Assembly (NCBI RefSeq): GCF_001921205.1
Contig: NZ_MSIE01000002.1
Span: forward strand, 225,199-289,198
DNA from: Actinophytocola xanthii
Lineage (GTDB): Bacteria > Actinomycetota > Actinomycetes > Mycobacteriales > Pseudonocardiaceae
DNA: 64,000 nucleotides
Reading direction: 5' to 3'
Shown here: in pieces, positions 35,178 through 42,472 of the stretch
Numbering within the stretch: position 1 is the stretch's first letter
Layout of the letters: each line of letters begins with the position of its first letter
Program-made: the position numbers and the translations under genes
The notes under the pieces: model-generated
Database searches by the model: none
What the model was told of the DNA's origin: nothing
The model's input: only the letters and a program-made list of their open reading frames with translations

Positions 35178-38138
35178 TCAGGCCACTCCCTCGACGCGGG
35201 TGAAGCGCCGGCGCCGGTCTCCGCCGCCGGCGCTGCCGACCGCGGCCCGCACTCTGTCGAGGGCGGCGCGCTCCACCAGCGGCACGGGCGTCCCGATCAT
35301 CGCTCGGAGCTCGTCCGCCTGGTGGAGCAGCCGGGCCGCGCGGTCCACCTCGAGCGAGGCGGTGGCGACCGCCGCGAGCGCCTCCAGCACGCTGGCCTGG
35401 CGCCACCGGTCGCCGAGCTCCCGGTGCAGCGCGAGGCTGGTCTCGAGCATGCGCCCGGCTTCGTCGTGACGACCCTCCTCGTACTCGACGAGGCCGAGGA
35501 GGTTCAGCGACCACGCGATGCCCTCCTTGTCCTCCAGCTCGCCAAAGGCGTCCAGTGACTCGTCGAGCAGCCACCGGGCCCGCCCGCGGTCGCCGCGGTA
35601 GAGCGCGACGGCCCCGAGGTAGGCCCGTGAGGAGGCGGCGCCGCGCCGGTCACCCTGCTCACACAGGACGGCCAGACTCGCGCTCAACGCGTGGCTCGCC
35701 GCGTCAAGGTCACCGGCCTGCCAGGACGTCGCGCCGGCGAACTGGACAGCGAAGGCGGCGCCCGCCCGGTCGCCGCCGGCGCGGAAGGCGGTCGCGGCCG
35801 CCCGGTAGTAGCCGAGCGCACGCACGTACTCGGCCCGTTCCCTGGCCACCGCGCCGAGCAGGACGAGCAGCCGGCCGACCTGGCCCGTGTTCTCCGCGGC
35901 GGTGGCCAGCTCGAGCGCCTCGGTGGCGTGGCGTGCGGCCCCCGGGTAGTCGCAGGCCGCCAGGGCGAGGGAGGCCGCCGCTGTCAACGCCCCGACCCGC
36001 AGGTCGGACGGGGCCCTGGCGGACCTGGCGATGGCCTGCTCGAGCCAGCGCCGGCCCTCGCGGTAGTGGCCCTGCAGGCGGCAGTAGCGGCCGAACGCCG
36101 TCGCCATGCGCAGCTCACCCGTGCCGTCGGTCGCCCTCGCGCCGGCGAACCACGCCATCGCCGCGCGCAGGTTGCCGTAATCGGCACGCAGCCCGGGCAG
36201 GCGCAGGCCGGTGGGGTCGAGAACGGCCTCCTCGAGGCAGGTCAGGAAGAACTGTGCGTGCGCCCGTCGGGTCGCGGCCTCGGCCACCGGGTCGGCGGCC
36301 AGCCGGTCCGCGGCGTAGGCGGCGATCGTCTCCAGCATGGTGAACCGGGTGGCGGCGCCGTCGCGTCCGGCCCGCACCAGTGACCTGGCCACCAGGGCGG
36401 TGAGCGCGTCGAGGGGCCGGCCGGGCGTCGCCACCGCCTCGGCCGCGTCGACCGAGAACCCGCCGACGAACACCCCGAGCCGGGCGAACAACGCCGCCTC
36501 CTCCGGCGACAGCAGCTCGTAGCTCCAGGCGAGAGCCGCGCCGAGGGCGTGGTGGCGGCCCGAGGAGGACGCCGCCGGGGTGGCGAGGTCGAGCAGGCCG
36601 AACCGGTCCCGGAGCCGTCGCACGATCTGGGCGGGGGTGAGCACCGGCGTGCGTGCCGCCGCCAGCTCGATCGCCAACGGCAGGCCGTCGAGCGCGGCGC
36701 ACAGGGCGGCCACGTGCCGTGCGTCGTCCTCGCAGGCCGGCCGCCCGTGCTCGGCGGCGCGGTCGAGGAAGAGCCGCACGGAGTCGTAGGTGGCCAGCTC
36801 GGCGAGCGTCCTCGGCACGTCGGGATCGGGTGCGGCCAGCGGCGGCACCACGAGGACGGACTCGCCGCCGACCCGCAGCGCCTCCCGGCTCGTCGCGAGG
36901 AAGGCCGGGCCCGAACAGCGTACGAGCAGCCGCTCGACCAGGCCCGCGACCGCGCGTACGAGGTGCTCGCAGTTGTCCAGGACGACGAGCACGGCCCGGT
37001 CGGCCAGCGCCTCGACGAGGGTGGCCGCCCGGTCGGTCCCCGGCTGCTCCGGGACGTGCAGCGCGGTGGCGACCGCGTCGGCGACCAGCTCCGGTGCCCG
37101 GACGGGCGCGAGGTCGACCAACACCGCCTCGCGCGTTTCGGCGATCCGGTCCATCGCGGCGACCGCCAGCCGGGTCTTCCCGCAGCCGCCCGGGCCGGTG
37201 AGGGTGACCAGCCGGCCGACGGCCAGCGCCGCGAGCACCTCCGACAGCTCACGCTGCCGGCCGACCAGACCCGTCCGCTCCGCCGGGTGCCGCTCGAGCG
37301 GAGGCGGCGGCGTGGGGTCCGGGCGGGGCGGTCCCGCCGGGGCTCTGGTCGCCACGGCGACCGGTGCCGTCGCCGGGTCCAGCTCGGTGTCCCCGGCGAG
37401 CAGCGCCCGCTCCAGCCGGCGCAGCCCCGGTCCCGGGTCCACGCCCAGCTCGTCGTGCAGCACGGCCCGGGCACGCCGGTAGGCGCGCAGCGCCTCGGCC
37501 GGACGACCGCCCCGGTGGTGTGCGACGACCAGCAGCTCCCACAGCCGTTCCCGGAGTGGATGCCGCACCACCAGCCGTTCGAGGTCGCCGGCCACCTGGC
37601 CGTGCTCGCCCAGCATCAGCTCGGTCTCGGCCAGGGTCTGCTCGGCGCCGACCGCCGCCTCCCGCAGCCGGGTCACCTCGGCCTGGCCCCAGTCCTCGAC
37701 CGGGCAGTCGGCCAGCGGGTCACCACGCCACAGCGCGAGAGCGGCGCGCAGCTCGGCGGCGGCCGCGGCCGGCTCGCCGCCCTGCACGGCTCGTCGTCCG
37801 GCCGCGAGGTGCTCGGCGAACTCGGTGACGTCCAGGCATCCGGGCGGCAGCGTCAGGGCGTACCCGGGTTCCCTGGTGACCAGCAGCTCACCGAGGCCGA
37901 CGGCCGCGAGTGCCTGACGGACCCGGGCGAGGTAGCTGTGCAGGGTCTTCACCGCGGTTCGCGGCGGGTTCGCCCCCCACAGCCCGTCGACCAGGTCCGA
38001 CCGCGACACCACGCCGGGAGCACGCAGTGCGAGCAGGGCCAGGACGGCGCGCTGCCGGGACCCGGACAGGCGCAGCGCACCGCCCGGGCCGGTCAGGTCG
38101 AGCGGTCCGAGCAGGCGCAGTCGCGCGGGCGCATCCAC
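35178..38138 (-). CDS. SARP/BTAD regulator with NB-ARC-type ATPase and TPR-like C-terminus
   Basis: 986 residues. An N-terminal winged helix (about 5-95; RLRLLGPLDLTGPGG, SRQRAVLALLALRAPGVVSRSDLVDGLWG), BTAD (about 100-245), an STAND ATPase with P-loop GPGGCGKTRLAV near residue 312 and LVVLDNCEHLV, then helical repeats. GTG at 38138 has an AGGA ribosome-binding site. The gene lies 53 bp downstream of the RTX gene in the same direction, so they are likely cotranscribed. Direct repeats of SARP-operator form lie in front of that RTX gene, which suggests autoregulation. Confidence 0.86.
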   Translation of the reverse strand: MDAPARLRLLGPLDLTGPGGALRLSGSRQRAVLALLALRAPGVVSRSDLVDGLWGANPPRTAVKTLHSYLARVRQALAAVGLGELLVTREPGYALTLPPGCLDVTEFAEHLAAGRRAVQGGEPAAAAAELRAALALWRGDPLADCPVEDWGQAEVTRLREAAVGAEQTLAETELMLGEHGQVAGDLERLVVRHPLRERLWELLVVAHHRGGRPAEALRAYRRARAVLHDELGVDPGPGLRRLERALLAGDTELDPATAPVAVATRAPAGPPRPDPTPPPPLERHPAERTGLVGRQRELSEVLAALAVGRLVTLTGPGGCGKTRLAVAAMDRIAETREAVLVDLAPVRAPELVADAVATALHVPEQPGTDRAATLVEALADRAVLVVLDNCEHLVRAVAGLVERLLVRCSGPAFLATSREALRVGGESVLVVPPLAAPDPDVPRTLAELATYDSVRLFLDRAAEHGRPACEDDARHVAALCAALDGLPLAIELAAARTPVLTPAQIVRRLRDRFGLLDLATPAASSSGRHHALGAALAWSYELLSPEEAALFARLGVFVGGFSVDAAEAVATPGRPLDALTALVARSLVRAGRDGAATRFTMLETIAAYAADRLAADPVAEAATRRAHAQFFLTCLEEAVLDPTGLRLPGLRADYGNLRAAMAWFAGARATDGTGELRMATAFGRYCRLQGHYREGRRWLEQAIARSARAPSDLRVGALTAAASLALAACDYPGAARHATEALELATAAENTGQVGRLLVLLGAVARERAEYVRALGYYRAAATAFRAGGDRAGAAFAVQFAGATSWQAGDLDAASHALSASLAVLCEQGDRRGAASSRAYLGAVALYRGDRGRARWLLDESLDAFGELEDKEGIAWSLNLLGLVEYEEGRHDEAGRMLETSLALHRELGDRWRQASVLEALAAVATASLEVDRAARLLHQADELRAMIGTPVPLVERAALDRVRAAVGSAGGGDRRRRFTRVEGVA

Positions 38139-38191
38139 ACGGAGATCCTCGTTCCCGGCTGGAGGATCGTGACGCCCGCGCGGCGGACCGA

Positions 38192-39184
38192 TCAGGTGCA
38201 GGGCGCCAGCTCCACCCCGTCGTCGCCGTCGGGATCGCACAGGTCGGACCCGCCGCCGCTGATCATGACCGGGTTGCCGCCCGACCCGATGAGGACGTCG
38301 TCGCCGTCGCCGGTGCTGATGTCGTGCACGTCGGTGACCGTGTCCCGCTCGACGAGGGTGCCGTTCGCGCCGAGGGCGCCGGCGTGGCCGGCGGGCAGCT
38401 CGACCGACGGCCCGTCGTAGGACGTGGCGGAGAGGTTGACGCCGACGGCGGCGACGCGGTCGTAGACGACCATGTCGCGCATGCCGGCGCCGGCACCGAC
38501 GATCGTGTCGTCGCCCTTGCCGCCGTCGAGGCGGTTCGCCCCCGAGATCGGCTCGTCCAGCGTGTCCTCGCCGTCGCCGCCGAACAGGTGGTCGCCCGAC
38601 TCGCCGCCGGCCAGGTGGTCGTCGCCCTCGTCGCCGTGCACCGTGTCCGAGCAGGGTTGGCCGAGGCAGCCGCTCTCGCTGGACTTGCCGTCCCCGTAGA
38701 GCTGGTCGCCGCCCGCCCCGCCGTGGATCGCGTCCTTGCCGGCGCCGCCGTCGAGGGTGTCCGCGCCGCCGTTGCCGTGGATCGTGTCGTCGCCGGCGCC
38801 TCCGGAGAGGGCGTCGTCGGTCCGACCGCCGAGGATCTTGTCGTTCCCCGGCCCGCCGCTGCCGGCGACCGGAACCAGCACGTGGAACGCGGCGTTGTCG
38901 TCGCCCTCGCCGAGCTGGAAGGACACCGAGCGCACGTCGCCGAGCGGGCACGCGACCTCGGTCCCGGTCACCTGCTGGCAGCCGGCCCTGGACTCCAGCG
39001 GCAGCGCGTCGGTGAGGTACAGCCGGTCGCCCCGCACCGCGGCGACGAGCCGGTTCGCGCCGTCGGCACCCGCGCTGACGGTCAGCTCGCCCTGTACCAA
39101 CTGGACGGAGGTAGGGGTCGCGGCGGCCGGCGTCACTCCCTGCGCCACCGCCAGTCCCACCATGAACCCGGCCACCACGCTCAT
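38192..39184 (-). CDS. Secreted RTX calcium-binding repeat protein
   Basis: 330 residues with a signal peptide (MSVVAGFMVGLAVAQGVTPAAA). From about residue 108 to 230 it contains glycine/aspartate nonapeptide repeats of the hemolysin type (GGAGDDTIHGNGGADTLDGGAG pattern), which form calcium-bound beta rolls outside the cell. A second small set (STGDGDDVLIGSGGN, about 295-310) lies near the end. There is no enzymatic domain, so it may be structural or an adhesin-like partner. Cysteine pairs occur on either side of the repeats. ATG 39184 has a GGGGAG ribosome-binding site. Confidence 0.83.
   Translation of the reverse strand: MSVVAGFMVGLAVAQGVTPAAATPTSVQLVQGELTVSAGADGANRLVAAVRGDRLYLTDALPLESRAGCQQVTGTEVACPLGDVRSVSFQLGEGDDNAAFHVLVPVAGSGGPGNDKILGGRTDDALSGGAGDDTIHGNGGADTLDGGAGKDAIHGGAGGDQLYGDGKSSESGCLGQPCSDTVHGDEGDDHLAGGESGDHLFGGDGEDTLDEPISGANRLDGGKGDDTIVGAGAGMRDMVVYDRVAAVGVNLSATSYDGPSVELPAGHAGALGANGTLVERDTVTDVHDISTGDGDDVLIGSGGNPVMISGGGSDLCDPDGDDGVELAPCT
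38490..38860 (-). repeat. RTX nonapeptide repeat region
   Basis: About 12 imperfect 27-bp units encode GGxGxDxLx nonapeptides with the aspartates at calcium-ligand positions. Two interruptions occur, one carrying a CLGQPC disulfide loop. Boundaries are approximate. Confidence 0.7.
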
Positions 39185-39232
39185 CAGCGTCTCCCCTGTC
39201 GATGTGACGTACGCGGTGAGGGTTCGCGGCAC

Positions 39233-39261
39233 GGGTTGTGGCCGGGTTGTGGCTCGGTTGC
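39233..39261 (+). promoter_or_regulatory. Three heptamer direct repeats with 11-bp period (SARP-type operator)
   Basis: GGGTTGT at 39233-39239 and 39244-39250 and CGGTTGC at 39255-39261 are spaced exactly 11 bp, with 4-bp gaps. OmpR-like SARP activators bind heptamer direct repeats of this layout on one face of DNA just upstream of a -10 element. The site sits between the divergent RTX-SARP operon and the V8-like protease, so one regulator could serve both. Confidence 0.55.
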
Positions 39262-39346
39262 GGGGATGTACAACCCGCGGCCAGCACGGCCGCAACCGGC
39301 CACGTCTTGGCTGTGCCCACAGGCATCGAGCCGAGAGGAAGACGAG

Positions 39347-40483
39347 ATGACAGCACGAAAACGGCACGTACTGACGCTGATGGCGGTGGGGGCCCTGCTC
39401 GCCACGACGGGGGTGTCGACGGCGACCGCGACGAGCGCGGCGAGCGCGGCACCGGCGCCCGACCCCTGTGCGGAGCGGCCGGCGACGGCGCTGGACCAGC
39501 GCGGCGACTGGCAGTGCGTGGGGCTGGCCACCATCGCCGACGCCAACGCGCAGCCGGAGACGCCGACGCTCACCGAGGAGCAGGCCACCCAGCTCGACGT
39601 GGCCCGGCCGGTCAACTACGAGCTGGGGGTCGCGATCTCGCCGGACGGTCGGCTGTACCGGCAGACCACCCCGCCTCCGGCGGGTCCGGTGGAGACCAGG
39701 CCGAGCGAGGCGGGCGGGGCCGAGGACGAGGGCGAGCCCCGTCCCGCTCGGCCGGTCGAGACGCGCACGATCTTCGGCGCCGACGACCGCACCAGGCGCG
39801 CGGCCACGACCAGCTACCCGTGGCGCGCGATGGGCTCCATCCTCGCCCCGAACGCGACGACCTCGAACTGCTCCGGCGCCCTGATCGGGCCGCGCCACTT
39901 CCTGACCGCGGGCCACTGCATCCACCAGGGTGGCGGGGGCTCCGGGCAGGGCTGGTACACCAACCGCAAGGTGGCACCCGGGCAGAACGGGATCAACTCG
40001 TTCCCCAACGGTCTGAAGAACCACGCCTGGTACTTCAGCGTCTCCGGCTGGTTCGACCACGCCGACCCGGCCTACGACTACGGGATGATCGTGCTCGAGG
40101 ACCGCGCGGACACCGCGAACCTCGGCTGGCTGGGCTGGCGGAGCACCGGGCACACCGGCGCGCACTGGACGTTCGGCTACCCGGGCTGGTCCTACACCTG
40201 CGCCGCGTCGCCGTCACCGAGCAAGAGGTGCGACAACTACCTCTACGGTGACGACAACTCGCCGTTCCTCCTGACGACCAACCAGATCGGCACGCAGGCC
40301 GACATCCAGAGCGGACAGAGTGGATCACCGATCTACAAGTACAACAACGGCGACCGGCGGGTCATCGGGATCGTGGCGTACCACGGCAACTGGGGCACCC
40401 GGGTGACCTCCGCCCGTTCGGCGAACTTCTGCAACTGGATCCGCGTCTCCCCGAGCGCGTTCAACGACCACCCCTGCGAGTAG
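39347..40483 (+). CDS. Secreted trypsin-fold serine protease (V8/glutamyl endopeptidase-like, S1B)
   Basis: 378 residues: signal peptide (about 1-35), a propeptide of roughly 110 residues, then the mature protease starting near TRTIFGADDR. The catalytic triad is His190 in LTAGHC, Asp244 in YDYGMIVL, and Ser325 in GQSGSPIY. The mature sequence is like V8/glutamyl endopeptidases. ATG 39347 has a GAGAGGAAG ribosome-binding site. It is followed by a perfect 20-bp hairpin terminator and is divergent from the RTX-SARP operon across the heptamer repeats. Confidence 0.87.
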   Translation: MTARKRHVLTLMAVGALLATTGVSTATATSAASAAPAPDPCAERPATALDQRGDWQCVGLATIADANAQPETPTLTEEQATQLDVARPVNYELGVAISPDGRLYRQTTPPPAGPVETRPSEAGGAEDEGEPRPARPVETRTIFGADDRTRRAATTSYPWRAMGSILAPNATTSNCSGALIGPRHFLTAGHCIHQGGGGSGQGWYTNRKVAPGQNGINSFPNGLKNHAWYFSVSGWFDHADPAYDYGMIVLEDRADTANLGWLGWRSTGHTGAHWTFGYPGWSYTCAASPSPSKRCDNYLYGDDNSPFLLTTNQIGTQADIQSGQSGSPIYKYNNGDRRVIGIVAYHGNWGTRVTSARSANFCNWIRVSPSAFNDHPCE

Positions 40484-40498
40484 CGGAGGAAGGAGCAC

Positions 40499-40547
40499 AC
40501 GGGCGAAGCCCCTGGGGACACCGTCGTTCCCCAGGGGCTTCGCCCGT
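40499..40547. terminator. Perfect 20-bp hairpin, bidirectional terminator
   Basis: Arms 40499-40518 and 40528-40547 are perfectly complementary with a 9-base loop. The hairpin lies between the protease stop (40483) and the convergent VOC stop (40555), so it can end both transcripts. Confidence 0.85.
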
Positions 40548-40554
40548 ATACCCC

Positions 40555-40896
40555 TCAGGCCTGCGCCGCCGGTTCGTACAGGCTGAACGGCGTGCCCTGG
40601 TCGTCCCGGCAGTGCACCAGGCGCCCGACGCCGGGCACGTCCTGGATCTCCTCGGCGGTGCCACCGAGCTCGTGGACGCGTTTGACCGAGACCTCGACGT
40701 CGTCGGTGGCGAAGTACACCCGCGGGTGCGTGAACGTCTCCGCACGAGGCGCGATCGCGCCGGCGGGCCCGTTGTCGACGGTGTGGTAGTCGCCGCCGAA
40801 CTCGGTCGTGGTCCAGCCGAACAGGCCGCCGTAGAAGGTGCGGGCCTTCGTCGTGTCGGCTGCGGGCAGTTCCACCCAGGCGATGTCTCCGGACAT
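40555..40896 (-). CDS. VOC (glyoxalase/dioxygenase fold) family protein
   Basis: 113 residues, one complete betaalphabetabetabeta module pair typical of small VOC proteins: IAWVELPAADTTKARTFYGGLFGW and VYFATDDVEVSVKRVHELGG. I used ATG 40896, which has a GAAGGG ribosome-binding site, rather than the ATG at 40932. It may bind a metal or small ligand. No enzyme activity can be assigned; similar proteins include antibiotic-binding and bleomycin-resistance-like proteins. Confidence 0.8.
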   Translation of the reverse strand: MSGDIAWVELPAADTTKARTFYGGLFGWTTTEFGGDYHTVDNGPAGAIAPRAETFTHPRVYFATDDVEVSVKRVHELGGTAEEIQDVPGVGRLVHCRDDQGTPFSLYEPAAQA

Positions 40897-41033
40897 GTCG
40901 ATCCCTTCGATGTCGTCGTCGTGACGCACCAAGGACGGTCGGGCGGCCCCGTTCTCGACAGCCCGCTCGACGCGGTCCTCGTGGAGAAGACGAACGGCCG
41001 GGGCGGAACTCGACGCCGGTCACCAACTCGCGC

Positions 41034-41750
41034 TCAGCGGCCGGCCGCTCTGGTCCTGCGGATCGCCTCGTCGACGCCGCCGTTCCAGGGGGCGCCGTGG
41101 CCGGGGAGCAGCCAGCCCGCCTCAACGTGGGTGAGGCGCTCGAGTGAGGCGAGGGCCTGGTCGGGGTCGTCGGTGAACGGAGCCGGTTGGGGACCGTGTC
41201 GGCCGGTCAGGACGTGCCGCGTGGTGAGGGCGTCGCCGGCGAACACGGCGTCGGCGGCGGGGGAGTGGACGGCGACGCTGCCGGGGGAGTGGCCGGGCAT
41301 GCCGATAACGCGCGGCGCGCCCGGGAGGTCCAGGACGTCGCCGTCCGCCACCTCGACCACCTCGGTGAGGTAGGTGGTGCGCAGGCCGCCCTTGCGGGCG
41401 GCGTACCCGAGGAACCGGGCGGTCGCACCGAGCTTCATCCCGCCGCCCCAGTCGGGCTTGGGCCTCGTCTCGCCCCGGGCGCGGGCCGCGTCCGCGCCGT
41501 GGACGTACACCGGGACGCCGTGGTCCCGGCGGAGGCGTTCGGCGAAGCCGAGGTGGTCGGTGTCGCCGTGGGTGAGGACGACGCCGCGGATGTCGTCGAC
41601 CGAGCGGCCCAGCGCGGCCAGCTCGGCGGTCAGCTCTCGCCAGTGACCGGCGAGTCCGGCGTCGACGACGGTGACCCCCTCGTCGGTCACGATCAGGTGG
41701 ACGGCGACCAGGTCGTTGCCGATCCGGTGCAGGTGGGTTCCCAACTTCAT
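41034..41750 (-). CDS. Metallo-beta-lactamase fold hydrolase
   Basis: 238 residues. The zinc motif reads THGDTDH (about residues 60-66) in place of the usual HxHxDH, a variant found in many MBL hydrolases. A further His lies in GMPGHSPGSVAVH and an Asp in VFAGDAL. The ATG at 41750 has no ribosome-binding site, while TATCGT lies 7 bp upstream, so the message may be leaderless. It is divergent from a TetR gene across a dense palindrome cluster, which overlaps this start codon, so TetR probably represses it. Confidence 0.83.
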   Translation of the reverse strand: MKLGTHLHRIGNDLVAVHLIVTDEGVTVVDAGLAGHWRELTAELAALGRSVDDIRGVVLTHGDTDHLGFAERLRRDHGVPVYVHGADAARARGETRPKPDWGGGMKLGATARFLGYAARKGGLRTTYLTEVVEVADGDVLDLPGAPRVIGMPGHSPGSVAVHSPAADAVFAGDALTTRHVLTGRHGPQPAPFTDDPDQALASLERLTHVEAGWLLPGHGAPWNGGVDEAIRRTRAAGR

Positions 41751-41795
41751 GATGGCTACGATACATAGCCATCATGGCTACTGCCCATAGCTATG
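41749..41795. promoter_or_regulatory. Nested palindromes, TetR operator between the MBL and TetR genes
   Basis: A perfect 10-bp inverted repeat (41749-41758 and 41766-41775, 7-bp spacer) overlaps a second palindrome, TAGCCAT-C-ATGGCTA (41766-41780). A third, CATAGCTATG, lies at 41786-41795. The region is AT-richer than its surroundings. Potential -10 elements for both directions (TACGAT at 41757-41762 on the plus strand, TATCGT on the minus strand) lie inside it, so a bound TetR would block both promoters. Confidence 0.65.
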
Positions 41796-41827
41796 ATGAA
41801 CGCGACACCGGAGCGGAAGGAGAACGG

Positions 41828-42403
41828 ATGCCCACCCCCGAACGGGCCTCGCTCGCCGACATCGTGGGAGCGGCCCGGACCATCGTGGAGGAGGAAGGGC
41901 TCGCGAACCTGACCATGCAGGCGGTCGCCGTCCGCGTCGGGGTGCGGGCACCGTCGCTCTACAAACGGGTGCGCAACCGCGACGACCTCGTCCGGCTGGC
42001 CATCGAGGACACCGTCCGCGAGCTGGGCGAGCAGCTCGCCGCGGTGGCGGTCGGCGGAGAGACGCGGCGGGACCTGGCGGAGCTGTGCCGGGCCTTCCGG
42101 GCGTTCGCCCACGCGCACCCGGCCGGTTACCGCCTGATCTTCGCCGCGGTGTCCGAGGTGAGCAGGCCGAGCGTCGGTTCGCTCAGCGCGGCGGCCGCCC
42201 CCGTGCTGCGGGCGGCCGCGGAGCTGGCCGGGCCCGCCAGGGCGCTCGAGGCGGCCCGGACGATCACTGCCTGGGCGCACGGCTTCGTCAGCATGGAGCT
42301 GGCGAACGCCTTCAACCTGGGCGGGGATGTCGAGCGCGCCTTCGAGTACGGGATCAGCCGGCTCGCGGCCGCCCTGACCACGTCGGAGGAGGGCCCGGTG
42401 TGA
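41828..42403 (+). CDS. TetR/AcrR-family transcriptional regulator
   Basis: 191 residues. TetR_N helix-turn-helix (ADIVGAARTIVEEEGLANLTMQAVAVRVGVRAPSLYKR is its span) followed by a TetR_C_33-like ligand domain (WAHGFVSMELANAFNL). ATG 41828 is chosen for its GGAAGGAG ribosome-binding site; the ATG at 41774 lies inside the operator. It is divergent from the MBL hydrolase and should control both. Confidence 0.87.
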   Translation: MPTPERASLADIVGAARTIVEEEGLANLTMQAVAVRVGVRAPSLYKRVRNRDDLVRLAIEDTVRELGEQLAAVAVGGETRRDLAELCRAFRAFAHAHPAGYRLIFAAVSEVSRPSVGSLSAAAAPVLRAAAELAGPARALEAARTITAWAHGFVSMELANAFNLGGDVERAFEYGISRLAAALTTSEEGPV

Positions 42404-42472
42404 CCGCGGCGCCGCCGGGGCGGTGACGACACCGTCGCGGAGAACCGGTCGGCGCGGCGCCGCGGCCACGGG

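Noticed and set aside
35178..39452. One very long minus-strand reading frame across the SARP and RTX genes
   Set aside because: The part upstream of 38138 is out of frame with the RTX gene, has low-complexity Arg/Gly composition and no domain. The SARP protein begins at the GTG at 38138, which has its own ribosome-binding site.
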